A stretch of 64,000 bases of DNA from an uncultured Bacteroidales bacterium (GCA_903913285.1 CAIWKO010000036.1:1-64000), one strand, 5' to 3'; positions 8,682 to 18,255 are shown, counted from the first letter of the stretch. Notes: generated by a model not told the origin, from the sequence alone. A program made the numbers and translations.

Positions 8682-11306
8682 ATGAGTGATTTCGATAAAA
8701 TTATTAAAGTAAACATTGAAGACCAGATGAAAACAGCTTACATTGATTATTCAATGTCAGTGATTGTTTCAAGAGCATTGCCGGATATTAGAGATGGCTT
8801 AAAACCTGTTCACCGTAGGGTTTTATTTGGTATGCATGATTTGGGGATTATGGCTAATAAGCCCTATAAAAAATCAGCTAGAATCGTGGGGGAAGTTCTT
8901 GGTAAGTATCATCCACATGGCGATACATCTGTTTATGATGCAATGGTTCGTATGGCTCAGGAATGGTCGTTACGATATCCATTAATAGACGGACAAGGTA
9001 ACTTTGGTTCTATTGATGGAGACAGCCCTGCTGCTATGCGTTATACAGAAGCAAGGTTTCAGAAGATTGCTGAAGAAATGTTGGCTGATATTGAAAAAAA
9101 TACAGTTGATTTTAGATTGAACTTTGATGATACCCTTGAAGAACCAACAGTTCTTCCGGCAAAATTTCCCAACCTATTAGTAAACGGAGCATCAGGAATT
9201 GCTGTGGGTATGGCAACCAATATGCCTCCTCATAACTTAACAGAAGTAATTGACGGAATTATTGCATACATTGATAATAACGAAATTACGATACCTGAAT
9301 TGATGAAGTTTATTAAAGCTCCTGATTTTCCTACAGGTGGGATTATATATGGTTATGAAGGGGTTCGTGATGCATTTGAAACCGGACGTGGAAGAATTGT
9401 TATGAGGGGCGAAGTTCTGATTGAAGAAGAGAATGGACGAGAAAATTTAATAATAACTTCTATTCCTTATCAGGTAAACAAGGCAGAAATGATCAAGAAA
9501 ACTGCTGATTTAATTAATGATAAGAAAATTGATGGAATCTCCGAAATTCGTGATGAATCTGATAAAAGTGGTATTCGTATTGTTTATGAATTAAAAAAAG
9601 ATACTATATCAAATGTAGTTCTAAATAAGCTATATCAACAAACTGCTTTACAATCTTCATTTAGTGTTAATAACATAGCTTTAGTTAAAGGTCGCCCAAT
9701 GTTATTGAACCTGAAAGGGCTTATTACTCATTTTGTTAATCATCGCCATGATGTTGTTGTCAGGAGAACACAATATGATCTTGAGCAAGCTGAAAAACGC
9801 GCACATATTTTAGAAGGTTTGCTTATTGCACTTGACCATATTGATGAAGTAATAGCTGTGATCCGTGCTTCGAAAACCGTTGAAGAAGCACGAACCGGAT
9901 TAATGGAAAAATTTGAGTTGAGCGAAATTCAAGCCCGGGCAATTGTTGATATGCGCTTAAGAGCATTAGTAGGTTTGGAACGTGAAAATTTGCAGAATGA
10001 GTATAATGAGTTGTTGAAACTTATCGAATATTTGAAAAGCGTTTTGGCCGATGTTAATCTTAGAATGCAAATTATCAAAACGGAACTTCTTGAAATTAAA
10101 GAAAAATATGGTGATGAACCTAAAACAGACATAGTTTATGCTTCTACTGATTTTAAAATTGAAGATACTATTGCTGATGAACAGGTTGTTGTTACGATAT
10201 CGCATATGGGCTATATTAAGCGTACACCTTTGATTGAATATAAACGCCAAAACAGGGGAGGACGCGGTTCGAAAGGCTCTAATATTCGGGATGAAGATTT
10301 TCTGGAATACCTTTTTGTAGCAACGATGCACAATTACATGTTGTTATTTACCGAAAAAGGAAAGTGTTTCTGGCTAAGAGTTTTTGAAATACCAGAAGGA
10401 ACAAAAACCTCAAAAGGTCGTGCAATTCAAAATCTGATAAATATTCCTCCGGATGATAAAGTAAAAGCATTTTTGAACCTAAAAGATATTACTGATAAAG
10501 AATATGTTCAGAATAATTTTATAATACTTTGCACTCAAAAAGGGATTATTAAAAAAACTACTTTGGAGGCATATTCACGTCCTCGTCAAAATGGGATAAA
10601 TGCTATTACTGTCCGTGATGGAGATGAATTGTTGCAGGCTAAAATGACTAATGGCACTAACGAAATCCTCATGGCATTAAAATCAGGAAGAGCTATACGC
10701 TTTAATGAATCAAAGGTAAGGCCAATGGGTAGAAACGCAGCAGGTGTGCGTGGTGTGAGATTGGCTAACGAACAGGATGAAGTAGTTGGAATGATTTGTT
10801 TAGAAAATGATTCATATAATATTCTGGTTGTTTCTGAAAATGGGTATGGAAAGCGATCTAAATTAGAAGATTACAGAGTAACAAATAGGGGAGGTAAAGG
10901 AGTTAAAACTATTAATATTACTCCTAAAACAGGTAATCTTATTTCGATTTCGAATGTTACAGATAATCATGATCTTATGATTATTAATAAATCAGGTATA
11001 ATAATCAGAATGGCTGTTCAGAATTTGAGAGTAATGGGTAGGGCAACCCAAGGTGTTCGTTTAATTGATTTAAGAGATGATTCTATTGCTGCTGTGACTA
11101 AGGTTGAAGTTGAAATTGAAGAGGATGAACTTGACGAAGAAATTGAAATTGACAATGAATCAAGGGATACTTCATTAATTAAAAACGAAACATACTCAAT
11201 ATCAAAAGATGAAATATCAGACGAATTAATGAAGAATTACCATGAAGATGAGGATGAAGAAACAAAATCAAAGGAAGATGATGACTCTTTAGATTCTGAT
11301 AAATAA
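8682..11306 (+). CDS. gyrA: DNA gyrase subunit A
   Basis: 874 residues. The N-terminal breakage-reunion domain has the catalytic Tyr121 in AAMRYTEAR and the [10 protein letters not shown] segment. In the quinolone-determining region the E. coli Ser83 and Asp87 equivalents are Thr82 and Asp86, a wild-type-like state. The C-terminal beta-pinwheel carries a GyrA box ([10 protein letters not shown]) and further NRGGKG and GRATQGVR blade motifs, which favours gyrase over topoisomerase IV ParC. The last ~70 residues are an unusually acidic tail ([17 protein letters not shown] ... [20 protein letters not shown]). With GyrB it introduces negative supercoils. A TPR protein gene follows 68 bases downstream. 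Confidence 0.97.
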   Translation: MSDFDKIIKVNIEDQMKTAYIDYSMSVIVSRALPDIRDGLKPVHRRVLFGMHDLGIMANKPYKKSARIVGEVLGKYHPHGDTSVYDAMVRMAQEWSLRYPLIDGQGNFGSIDGDSPAAMRYTEARFQKIAEEMLADIEKNTVDFRLNFDDTLEEPTVLPAKFPNLLVNGASGIAVGMATNMPPHNLTEVIDGIIAYIDNNEITIPELMKFIKAPDFPTGGIIYGYEGVRDAFETGRGRIVMRGEVLIEEENGRENLIITSIPYQVNKAEMIKKTADLINDKKIDGISEIRDESDKSGIRIVYELKKDTISNVVLNKLYQQTALQSSFSVNNIALVKGRPMLLNLKGLITHFVNHRHDVVVRRTQYDLEQAEKRAHILEGLLIALDHIDEVIAVIRASKTVEEARTGLMEKFELSEIQARAIVDMRLRALVGLERENLQNEYNELLKLIEYLKSVLADVNLRMQIIKTELLEIKEKYGDEPKTDIVYASTDFKIEDTIADEQVVVTISHMGYIKRTPLIEYKRQNRGGRGSKGSNIRDEDFLEYLFVATMHNYMLLFTEKGKCFWLRVFEIPEGTKTSKGRAIQNLINIPPDDKVKAFLNLKDITDKEYVQNNFIILCTQKGIIKKTTLEAYSRPRQNGINAITVRDGDELLQAKMTNGTNEILMALKSGRAIRFNESKVRPMGRNAAGVRGVRLANEQDEVVGMICLENDSYNILVVSENGYGKRSKLEDYRVTNRGGKGVKTINITPKTGNLISISNVTDNHDLMIINKSGIIIRMAVQNLRVMGRATQGVRLIDLRDDSIAAVTKVEVEIEEDELDEEIEIDNESRDTSLIKNETYSISKDEISDELMKNYHEDEDEETKSKEDDDSLDSDK

Positions 11307-11321
11307 TTTGTGGCAAAGAAG

Positions 11322-11349
11322 TTGTTTAATAAAAAAAAAATTATTTTTG
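11322..11349 (+). promoter_or_regulatory. Promoter TTG-N17-TATTTTTG before the TPR gene
   Basis: TTG at 11322 and TATTTTTG at 11342-11349 fit the -33/-7 Bacteroidetes pattern with 17 bases between them, about 25 bases before the ATG at 11375. It lets the TPR gene be transcribed independently of gyrA. Confidence 0.65.
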
Positions 11350-11374
11350 TAAAATTATTAAAAAAAATATAAAA

Positions 11375-12532
11375 ATGAAAAAATTAGCATTAAGCATTGT
11401 TGCAATATGGATTTCAACATTAGCATTTTCACAAACTACAAAAGTTGTAAGTGCCTTTAATTATCTTAGAAATGGCCAACTTGAAAAAGCAAAAACAAAT
11501 ATTGATGATGCAAGTATTAATGACCAAACAAAAGGTCAGGCAAAAACTTGGTTTTATCGTGGAAATATTTATTTAAGTATTTATTTAACTAAAGAACCTA
11601 AATACAAGGTTTTAGATACTAATGCTCTGGAAGTTTCTTATAATTCTTATCAAAAAGCAATTCAAATAGACCCTCAAATATCAAACGATGCTTTGGTTCC
11701 ACCATCACCAATGATGGGCTTATATATTATTGGGGAACAATATTATAATCAAGGTGTGGATTTGTATAATAAAAAGGACTATACAAATGCACTTACTAAA
11801 TTTGATTTGACAAAAAAAATTAATGGAATTTTTGGTGCAAAAGATTCTGTTGCTACTTTTAATGCTGCACTTTGTGCAATACAGTTAAAGGATAATAAGA
11901 AGGCCAAATCTTATTTTGAAGATCTTGTCAAAATGAGTTATAAACAACCTCAAGTGTATACACAATTAGCAAATATTTATAAAACAGATGGCGATACTAC
12001 TAAAGCTGCTATTACTATTGGTAAAGGGCGTAAGATATTTCCTTCAGATTTAAATCTTATTATTTCTGAAATAAACTTATATTTAGCTAAAGGTAAAACA
12101 AAAGAAGCTCAAGATTTATTAGATCTGGCTGTTTCTAAAGATCCTAATAATGCTTCATTACATTTTGCTATTGGTGTTAATATGGATGAGTTTGGTAATT
12201 TTGATCAAGCTGAAAAATCGTATAAAAGAGCTATTGAACTTAAGCCTGATTATTTTGATGCATTTTACAATTTAGGTGCATTATACATCAATACATACTT
12301 ATCTGTTAAAAAGGAGGCTGATAAATTACCAATTACAGAAACACAAAAATATGATGAGTTAAATGCGAAAGCAACTAAATTGTTAGATCAAGCTTTGCCG
12401 ATTTTAGAAAATGCTGAAAAATTAAATCCAAAGGACTATAATACATTGGTCACATTAAAACAATTATACGCTATCAAGAATAATACTGAAAAGATCAAGG
12501 AAATAGAGGAGAAGATGAAGAATCTTAAATAG
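11375..12532 (+). CDS. Exported tetratricopeptide repeat protein
   Basis: 385 residues with a signal peptide (about 1-20, ending STLAFSQ). The body is built of TPR helical hairpins. The clearest units are QPQVYTQLANIYKTDGDTTKAAITIGKGRKIFP, an adjacent unit ending AQDLLDLAVSKDPN, ASLHFAIGVNMDEFGNFDQAEKSYKRAIELKPD, and YFDAFYNLGALYINTYLS, followed by a terminal ENAEKLNPKDYNTL hairpin. TPR arrays mediate protein-protein contacts. A periplasmic scaffold role is likely, but the partner is unknown. A TPR gene directly after gyrA is a recurrent arrangement in Bacteroidetes; the functional link is unclear. A strong terminator follows. Confidence 0.88.
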   Translation: MKKLALSIVAIWISTLAFSQTTKVVSAFNYLRNGQLEKAKTNIDDASINDQTKGQAKTWFYRGNIYLSIYLTKEPKYKVLDTNALEVSYNSYQKAIQIDPQISNDALVPPSPMMGLYIIGEQYYNQGVDLYNKKDYTNALTKFDLTKKINGIFGAKDSVATFNAALCAIQLKDNKKAKSYFEDLVKMSYKQPQVYTQLANIYKTDGDTTKAAITIGKGRKIFPSDLNLIISEINLYLAKGKTKEAQDLLDLAVSKDPNNASLHFAIGVNMDEFGNFDQAEKSYKRAIELKPDYFDAFYNLGALYINTYLSVKKEADKLPITETQKYDELNAKATKLLDQALPILENAEKLNPKDYNTLVTLKQLYAIKNNTEKIKEIEEKMKNLK

Positions 12533-12538
12533 TTTAAA

Positions 12539-12571
12539 AAATAAGGAAGACATGGTCTTCTTTATTTTTAT
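12539..12571 (+). terminator. Rho-independent terminator after the TPR gene
   Basis: The arms AAATAAGGAAGAC (12539-12551) and GTCTTCTTTATTT (12555-12567) pair with one G-T wobble around the loop ATG. A T-rich stretch follows. It ends the gyrA/TPR transcription unit. Confidence 0.8.
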
Positions 12572-12733
12572 AATTAAGTTTTACATAATATTAATTATAG
12601 GAGATTAATATTTGTCTTAATTAAAGGTAAGGTATGATCTATTGAGAAATTGTATTCAAATAAATTAACGTACATTTGTTAGTAAAAAGTATACTTAATT
12701 CCTCACTTTAGTAAATTACTTTAATATTATTTT

Positions 12734-13579
12734 ATGTTAGAAATCGGAAAATTCAATAGTTTAAAAATTATAAAGCATGTAAATTTTGGTTTTTTTCTTG
12801 ATGGAGAAAATTTAGGTGAAATTTTAATGCCCTTAAGGTATATTCCTAAAGACAAAACTATTGGTGATTTTATTGATGTGTTTATTTATAATGATTCCGA
12901 AGACAGACTTATTGCAACAAATGAAATTCCTATAGCTCAGGTTGGTGAATTTGGTTTTTTGAAGGTTGTATCGGTTAATCAGTTTGGTGCCTTTCTTGAT
13001 TGGGGATTATCAAAGGATCTGCTTGTCCCTTTCAGGGAACAGAAAGTTAAACTTGAAGAAGGAAAAAACTACATTGTATTTGTTTATCTGGATGAAGAGA
13101 CGAAAAGAGTAGCGGCATCAGCGAAAATTGAGAAATTCTTTAATAAGGAAAACCCTAATTATAGTGAAGGACAGGAAGTGAACCTTTTAATATGGACCAA
13201 AACCGATCTTGGATATAAAGCAATAATTAATAATAATTTCCCGGGAATACTGTATAGTAATGAGATTTTTCAAAATATTGAAAAAGGTCAGAGATTGACC
13301 GGATATATTAAAAAAATCAGGGATGATGATAAAATAGATCTCACACTCAGCAAGCCCGATTACGAAAAGATTGAAGATATCACCGAAAGAATCATAGCAC
13401 TTCTTAAAGAAAATGAAGGATATTTGCCTATTAGTGATAAAAGCCCTGCTGAACTTATCTATGAGCTTTTTAATGAAAGTAAGAAAACGTTTAAAAAAGC
13501 TATCGGAATACTATTTAAGCAAAGACTTATTGTTATTGAAGACGAAGGTATTAGACTTACGGATACTAAAATCGAGTAA
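12734..13579 (+). CDS. S1-domain RNA-binding protein, CvfB/YitL family
   Basis: 281 residues. An S1-like domain occupies residues ~1-65. A second, clearer S1 domain follows (about 70-130, VGEFGFLKVVSVNQFGAFLDWGLSKDLLVPF), then a third (about 145-205, YSEGQEVNLLIWTKTDLGYKAIINNNFPGILYSNEIF). A C-terminal winged-helix-like region (about 215-280, LPISDKSPAELIYELFNESKKTFKKAIGILFKQRLI) completes the layout of CvfB, a cytoplasmic RNA-binding regulator of virulence and metabolism in staphylococci. Its target in this organism cannot be inferred. The gene stands alone with its own upstream region and precedes the epimerase by 59 bases. Confidence 0.88.
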   Translation: MLEIGKFNSLKIIKHVNFGFFLDGENLGEILMPLRYIPKDKTIGDFIDVFIYNDSEDRLIATNEIPIAQVGEFGFLKVVSVNQFGAFLDWGLSKDLLVPFREQKVKLEEGKNYIVFVYLDEETKRVAASAKIEKFFNKENPNYSEGQEVNLLIWTKTDLGYKAIINNNFPGILYSNEIFQNIEKGQRLTGYIKKIRDDDKIDLTLSKPDYEKIEDITERIIALLKENEGYLPISDKSPAELIYELFNESKKTFKKAIGILFKQRLIVIEDEGIRLTDTKIE

Positions 13580-13638
13580 AAAAAACAGGCATTTATTAAG
13601 GTCTTTTTATATCTTCGCTACAAAATAAAATTTACCAG

Positions 13639-14613
13639 ATGAAAGTTGCAGTTACCGGAGCCAGCGGCCATGTCGGATCAAACCTTTGCCGTGCTCTTTT
13701 AGAAAAAGGATTTGAAATAAATGTACTATTTCATGAAGATGATAAAGCATTTCGAGAGCTCAACGTTAATGTTATTAAAGGTGAAGTATGCTCGACTGAA
13801 TCTATTGAAAAACTGCTCACGGATGTCGATATTGTTATTCACACAGCTGCTTATATTTCCGTAAATCAGCATAATGATCAGGAAGTTATTAATACAAATA
13901 TTGAAGGAACAAAAAATATTATTGCAAAATGCCGCGAGCATAAGATCAAGCGCATGATACATTTTAGTTCTATTCATGCTTTTAATCAATTTCCATTAGA
14001 TCATCCTTTGGATGAAACGCGTGATTTAATAAGCATTTCGCCCTATATTTACGATAAAACCAAAGCACAATCGGAAATTCTTGTCAGAGAAGCTAACAAA
14101 GACGGATTGGAAACAATTGTATTAAGTCCCACTTCAATTATTGGACCATACGATTTCAAGCCATCTATGGTTGGCAGGTCTTTAATAAATATTTATAAAA
14201 AGAATCTTCCGGCACTGATCAGCGGTGGATATGATTTTGTGGATGTACGTGATATTGCGAGTGCTGCTATAAATGCAATGACCATGGGACAGCCCGGTGA
14301 GAAATATTTGTTGTCGGGGAATTGGCACAGCATAAAAGAATTCGGTGATCTTATCGAGAAAGTATCAGGAGTCAGACGCCCAAGGTTTATATGCCCGCTT
14401 GGGTTGGCTAAATTTTTTATGCCTGTGGTGAAACCATTTGTGAATAAAGAGAACAAATTGGTTTTTAACAAACAAACTATCGAAATATTAGAGTCAGGCC
14501 ACCGGAATATTTCTTCGGCAAAAGCACAAAAGGAATTGAACTTTAAGAGTCGTTCGCTTGAAGAAAGCATTTACGATTCGTTTTTTTGGTTTAAAGAAAA
14601 TGGATATTTATAA
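13639..14613 (+). CDS. NAD-dependent epimerase/dehydratase (extended SDR)
   Basis: 324 residues. The Rossmann motif TGASGHVGSNLC (Gly7-x-x-Gly10-x-x-Gly13), the HTAAYISV and HFSSIHAF blocks, and the catalytic YDKTK (Tyr138, Lys142) define the extended short-chain dehydrogenase class. The C-terminal part (GEKYLLSGNWHSIKEFGDLIEKVSGVRRPRF) resembles dihydroflavonol-4-reductase or 3-beta-hydroxysteroid dehydrogenase-like members more than sugar epimerases. The next gene encodes a steroid 5-alpha-reductase-like membrane enzyme 27 bases downstream. The pair may act in sequence on a hydrophobic ketone or isoprenoid substrate; that is an inference from domain types only. Confidence 0.87.
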   Translation: MKVAVTGASGHVGSNLCRALLEKGFEINVLFHEDDKAFRELNVNVIKGEVCSTESIEKLLTDVDIVIHTAAYISVNQHNDQEVINTNIEGTKNIIAKCREHKIKRMIHFSSIHAFNQFPLDHPLDETRDLISISPYIYDKTKAQSEILVREANKDGLETIVLSPTSIIGPYDFKPSMVGRSLINIYKKNLPALISGGYDFVDVRDIASAAINAMTMGQPGEKYLLSGNWHSIKEFGDLIEKVSGVRRPRFICPLGLAKFFMPVVKPFVNKENKLVFNKQTIEILESGHRNISSAKAQKELNFKSRSLEESIYDSFFWFKENGYL

Positions 14614-14640
14614 GCAATTACTAAATTTTACTTTTAAAAA

Positions 14641-15396
14641 ATGATCTCAGAACATACTTTTAATACTGCAGTTACCGGCTGGATGTTATCCGGTATTATT
14701 ATTTTTGGATTGCTGTTTAAATTCACCGCTCCTTACGGAAAATTTATAAGCAATAAATGGGGAGCTATGGTGAATAACCGTGTTGGTTGGATCGTTATGG
14801 AAGCTCCTCCCCTTCTGCTGTTCTCGTTTTTCTTCTTTTGGGGCAATAATTCCGGGAATATTGTTTGTTTGGTATTGTATCTTTTTTGGATGATGCATTA
14901 TTTGAATCGTGACCTGATATTTCCTTTTAGAATTAAGACCGGCGGAAAGAAAATGCCTGCAGCCATTATGTCGTTTGCAATTATCTTCAATGGGTTTAAT
15001 GCCTTTTTTAACGGATATTTTTTAGGTTTTTTTGCGAATTACACGGTCAGTTGGCTGCTGGATCCCAGATTTATTGTTGGTGCTGCTGTTTTTATTTCGG
15101 GTTTTGCTATTAATATCTATTCGGATAATGTACTGTTTAGAATACGTAAAAATTCGCAGGATTATCAGATTCCCCGCGGTGGAATTTATGAATTGATATC
15201 CTGTCCGAATTATTTTGGTGAAATTCTTGAGTGGACCGGTTTTGCCATGATGTCGTGGTCGCTGGCAGGTTTATCATTTTGTGTGTGGACGATTGTGAAT
15301 CTTTTGCCCCGGGCCGTTGCAAATCATAAATGGTATCGCAAGCATTTTCCGGATTATCCTGCAAAAAGAAAAGCGCTCGTACCATTTCTATTATAG
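14641..15396 (+). CDS. Steroid 5-alpha-reductase-like membrane reductase
   Basis: 251 residues, strongly hydrophobic with about six transmembrane helices. The C-terminal ~100 residues carry the 3-oxo-5-alpha-steroid 4-dehydrogenase signature: YQIPRGGIYELISCPNYFGEILEWTGFAMMSW, then NLLPRAVANHKWYRKHFPDYPAKRKALVPFLL. Family members use NADPH to reduce an enone double bond in steroids, polyprenols or very long-chain enoyl-CoA. The bacterial substrate is not known. It lies 27 bases behind an SDR gene and is probably co-transcribed with it. Only 60 bases separate it from the small minus-strand gene at 15457. Confidence 0.87.
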   Translation: MISEHTFNTAVTGWMLSGIIIFGLLFKFTAPYGKFISNKWGAMVNNRVGWIVMEAPPLLLFSFFFFWGNNSGNIVCLVLYLFWMMHYLNRDLIFPFRIKTGGKKMPAAIMSFAIIFNGFNAFFNGYFLGFFANYTVSWLLDPRFIVGAAVFISGFAINIYSDNVLFRIRKNSQDYQIPRGGIYELISCPNYFGEILEWTGFAMMSWSLAGLSFCVWTIVNLLPRAVANHKWYRKHFPDYPAKRKALVPFLL

Positions 15397-15456
15397 CCTG
15401 TTTGCTGATCGTTTGTATGATGTTTAAACTCATTTCTATTGGGTTTTGCATAAATG

Positions 15457-15735
15457 TTATATGACTTCATCTTTATCAAAGAAATCTCTTAATTTTTCGT
15501 AGAATACTCTGCGTGTTTTTTCTAAAAAGCTTTCACGTTCAACATATCCAGAGCCTTCTCTGAGATACACCTTCTCCTCTATCCTGGGCTTTTTGTTTGT
15601 GCCATAAACTGCTGTATAATTGACTTCCGGCTTAACTTCAGCTTCTTCTTTAAACTGATTTAATTTAAATTTATTCCTGTTGCTGCTTTTTGGGCTGTAT
15701 ATTTCCATAGCACTTAAGTATTTAAGCTTATTCAT
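15457..15735 (-). CDS. Small basic/acidic-mixed hypothetical protein
   Basis: 92 residues starting at ATG 15735 (MNKLKYLSAMEIYS). The frame is open to a TTG at 15771, but that TTG lies within the likely -7 element TATTTTTG (15776-15769, minus strand), so the ATG is preferred. The protein is highly charged, with KSSNRNKFKLNQFKEE near the N-terminus and FLEKTRRVFYEKLRDFFDKDEVI at the end. It has no signal peptide or membrane segment, and I do not recognise a family. It is divergently transcribed from the gene at 15940 across an AT-rich region full of CTTAA/TTAAG motifs. Confidence 0.6.
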   Translation of the reverse strand: MNKLKYLSAMEIYSPKSSNRNKFKLNQFKEEAEVKPEVNYTAVYGTNKKPRIEEKVYLREGSGYVERESFLEKTRRVFYEKLRDFFDKDEVI

Positions 15736-15768
15736 AATTTTGATTGTTTTAATAGTTAAATTAAAATC

Positions 15769-15926
15769 CAAAAATAATACTATAGTGTATTAAAATAAAG
15801 CTATTTAAGTAATTTCTTTGCTTAAATTTTGTTTATTTTTTCTCTTAATTTATTAAGTTAAAATTATTAAGTGCTTAAATAATTTTACTTAATTGTTGCT
15901 TAATTAAACTTAATGTATTATATTTG
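15769..15926. promoter_or_regulatory. Divergent promoter region with clustered CTTAA/TTAAG motifs
   Basis: This AT-rich gap separates the small gene at 15735 (minus) from the gene at 15940 (plus). A -7 element TATTTTTG faces left at 15776-15769, and TATATTTG faces right at 15919-15926 with a possible TTG about 20 bases upstream. Between 15805 and 15913 the pentamer CTTAA or its complement TTAAG occurs nine times (starts 15805, 15821, 15844, 15853, 15867, 15874, 15888, 15899, 15909). Such density may mark an operator region, though the high AT content makes some copies expected. Confidence 0.5.
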
Positions 15927-15939
15927 CAAAAAAATATTT

Positions 15940-17106
15940 ATGTCCGGAAATTTTTCTTTCAGTAATTCCGACATTTTTGCCCTCTTAACCAAAGCCCATC
16001 AGATCGTTCCGGGCATTGGTAAGATCATAACTATACAATATTCGAAAAACAAGCAAAAAACCGAAGCCTATACCCTACTACAACCTTCCAATCCGCTATC
16101 CGTTCAGGATGTGGTTTTGGATGACAGTGTTTTGGAAGCCATTGATGAGTTCAGAATGCGCGATATTAAATTCAGCTGGCATGCAGAAGAAGATCTGCCT
16201 TTTAATTTGCACAAACAAAAAATAAAGCAACTGGATGTTTTTAATGAGCTTGAACGTAACATACTCATGTTGGGAATTAAGAACGATGCAGATAAAAAGA
16301 ACGACCTGTTAATCTTTTATTTCAACGAAAACATCAGCAACTTTGCTATCAGCAATTCAAATAAATCGCTCACTCCCGAAAATAAGATCATTATAGGTTC
16401 GCTGTTGTATAATTCGCTGCAGATGCTGTTGGATGTTATGCGACATGACCGGAAAACTCTCGAAAATTACAACCGTAATGTTAATTATGTTATCAGTACG
16501 ATGAAAGATGCTCAAAATGCAAATTCTGATTTTAAAGAAAAACATGATAACGTTTTACTAAACTATGCCTACGAAATACTGAGTCAATCAGAACTTGCAA
16601 GGCATTCGGGAAAGATGGTGCTTACCGAAAGCGCTATAAACAAGATTAAAAGCTACGAGGGTGAAATATCTACTCTGAAAAATATAATTACACAGGCTGC
16701 TTTTTTTGCTTCCAATTTGAATATCGGGTCTGCAGAGCAGACCATCTACATTGAAGATTATCACCTGAATTTTGAAGCTGCTAAAGCAGATAAAACACAA
16801 ATTGCTGCGCAGGTAAACAGTCGTTATCAAAAAACAATATCCCTGCTTGATAAGCTTGAAGAAGCCGCGCAGGATGTTCAGAGAAAGAACAAGATGCTGA
16901 CAGGTATTAATGTGGGCAGCGCCTGTAAAAAAGCCATATCGGCACCGGCTATTTCGGATGCACTGAAGAAACACCGGTCAAAGATCATTACGCTGTTAAA
17001 AGATCACCCTGACCGCTGGAATTTGATACGCACGGAATTCAAACCCCTGATAAATGTTCTGACTCCGCGCCACAACCATCTGGACGACATCGCCAAACAA
17101 GCCTGA
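15940..17106 (+). CDS. Uncharacterised cytoplasmic protein with central coiled-coil-prone region
   Basis: 388 residues from ATG 15940 (MSGNFSFSNSDIFALLTKAHQIVPG). An earlier in-frame ATG at 15913 lies before the end of the -7 element TATATTTG (15919-15926), so it would not be transcribed. No signal peptide or membrane helix is visible. The first ~180 residues look like a mixed alpha/beta, GAF-like sensory region (inference from pattern only). Residues ~170-330 are helical with long charged stretches, and the end reads HRSKIITLLKDHPDRWNLIRTEFKPLINVL. I do not recognise the family. Regulatory function is possible but unsupported. It converges on the Usp gene with a one-base gap. Confidence 0.75.
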   Translation: MSGNFSFSNSDIFALLTKAHQIVPGIGKIITIQYSKNKQKTEAYTLLQPSNPLSVQDVVLDDSVLEAIDEFRMRDIKFSWHAEEDLPFNLHKQKIKQLDVFNELERNILMLGIKNDADKKNDLLIFYFNENISNFAISNSNKSLTPENKIIIGSLLYNSLQMLLDVMRHDRKTLENYNRNVNYVISTMKDAQNANSDFKEKHDNVLLNYAYEILSQSELARHSGKMVLTESAINKIKSYEGEISTLKNIITQAAFFASNLNIGSAEQTIYIEDYHLNFEAAKADKTQIAAQVNSRYQKTISLLDKLEEAAQDVQRKNKMLTGINVGSACKKAISAPAISDALKKHRSKIITLLKDHPDRWNLIRTEFKPLINVLTPRHNHLDDIAKQA

Positions 17107-17107
17107 A

Positions 17108-18220
17108 TCACGCTTTAAACACCAGCAAAGGCGTGTTGACTTTAAACAATATTTCCCTCACTACACTTTTACTGAATAAATTCAGCAGGAAATTGCGTTT
17201 GTGTTCGCTCAGGCTTATCAGGGTTATCTTATTTGATTTTACATAGGAGTTAATGCTTTTCGCGGCATTGCTGCTTTCGATGAGCGTACAATCTACTTTG
17301 AAATCGGGATAGGTCTTTCGTAAATAATCAACCAATTCGTCGAGCATCACCTTGCTGATCTTCTCTTTTTCGCGCTCGATATGTATGCAATGCACGCTGG
17401 TATCGAACACACTGACGATGCTCATCAGCTTTTGAAATGCACTGAAATCCTTATCGTCGAAATCGGTCAGATACATGATGTTGAACTTTTGCAGTAATTT
17501 GAATTTGTATGCTTTGGGAATGACCAGAACCGGTATATTCACATTTTCGATGGTATGCAATGCCACACTGCCCGTATGATAGCTTTTCGACCGGCCAATG
17601 CCTTTGGTGCCCATAACTACCAGGCCCGTTTTAAATTTCTTGCAATATTCGGGTATGGCCATGTATGCATCATCGTTGATGATCTTGGTGGTAAGTTTAA
17701 TGGGCGGAAGGTTTTGTTTTTTGATAAACTCATTGACCTTTATTTTGAGTTTGTCCATACCCTCTTTGGCCGAGAGTTTTTCGTCCTTAAAGATATTTCC
17801 CATGCCAATCTGATAGCTAAAGGCATCGGGAAAGGGATTTGCAAGCATCTGAAAAGGGCTGTATGCATAAACCAGTGTTACTTCCGCCTTGATGCGGGCC
17901 GCCAACAATAATGCATAATGAGCAGCATTCAATGAATCTTCAGAGAAATCGACCGGACAAATTATTTTACTAAAATTTTCGATCTTCTTAGGTTTTTTCG
18001 GTTCAATTGTTTCGTATTCATCATCAACTTCTTTGATACGTTTCAGGGCTTGTTTCGCGTCGGAATCTTTAACCAGAAGTTTCACTCCTGTAGCAATATC
18101 CGATTGTATCAGATTGATGTTTGCCAGATAGGATTCTATACCATCGGCTTCGAGGCGGCTTTTTAGTAAAAGGGCTTTGGAGTAGTTGCACGAGGCAATG
18201 TTTATTAATTTTGTTTTCAT
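17108..18220 (-). CDS. DUF2007 domain fused to two universal stress (UspA) domains
   Basis: 370 residues from ATG 18220. Residues 1-67 (KLINIASCNYSKALLLKSRLEADGIESYLANINL ... GVKLLVKDSDAKQALKRI) match the DUF2007/putative signal-transducing fold. A Usp domain follows (from ~84, IICPVDFSEDSLNAAHYALLLAA), with the ATP-binding motif G-2x-G-9x-GS present as GTKGIGRSKSYHTGSVA. A second Usp-like domain from about residue 230 lacks this glycine motif (ISLSEHKRNFLLNLFSKSVVRE), so only the first is expected to bind ATP. A longer start at 18289 overlaps the divergent promoter and the neighbouring gene and was not chosen. Confidence 0.88.
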   Translation of the reverse strand: MKTKLINIASCNYSKALLLKSRLEADGIESYLANINLIQSDIATGVKLLVKDSDAKQALKRIKEVDDEYETIEPKKPKKIENFSKIICPVDFSEDSLNAAHYALLLAARIKAEVTLVYAYSPFQMLANPFPDAFSYQIGMGNIFKDEKLSAKEGMDKLKIKVNEFIKKQNLPPIKLTTKIINDDAYMAIPEYCKKFKTGLVVMGTKGIGRSKSYHTGSVALHTIENVNIPVLVIPKAYKFKLLQKFNIMYLTDFDDKDFSAFQKLMSIVSVFDTSVHCIHIEREKEKISKVMLDELVDYLRKTYPDFKVDCTLIESSNAAKSINSYVKSNKITLISLSEHKRNFLLNLFSKSVVREILFKVNTPLLVFKA

Positions 18221-18236
18221 GATCGTAAATTTTCTA

Positions 18237-18255
18237 TAAAAATACGGTATTTTTG
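18237..18255. promoter_or_regulatory. Palindromic bidirectional promoter
   Basis: The 17-base palindrome at 18238-18254 has 8-base arms AAAAATAC and GTATTTTT around one G. It places a -7-like TATTTTTG on the plus strand (18248-18255, towards the aminotransferase) and TATTTTTA on the minus strand (18244-18237, towards the Usp gene). The two genes thus share one symmetrical promoter core. Confidence 0.55.
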
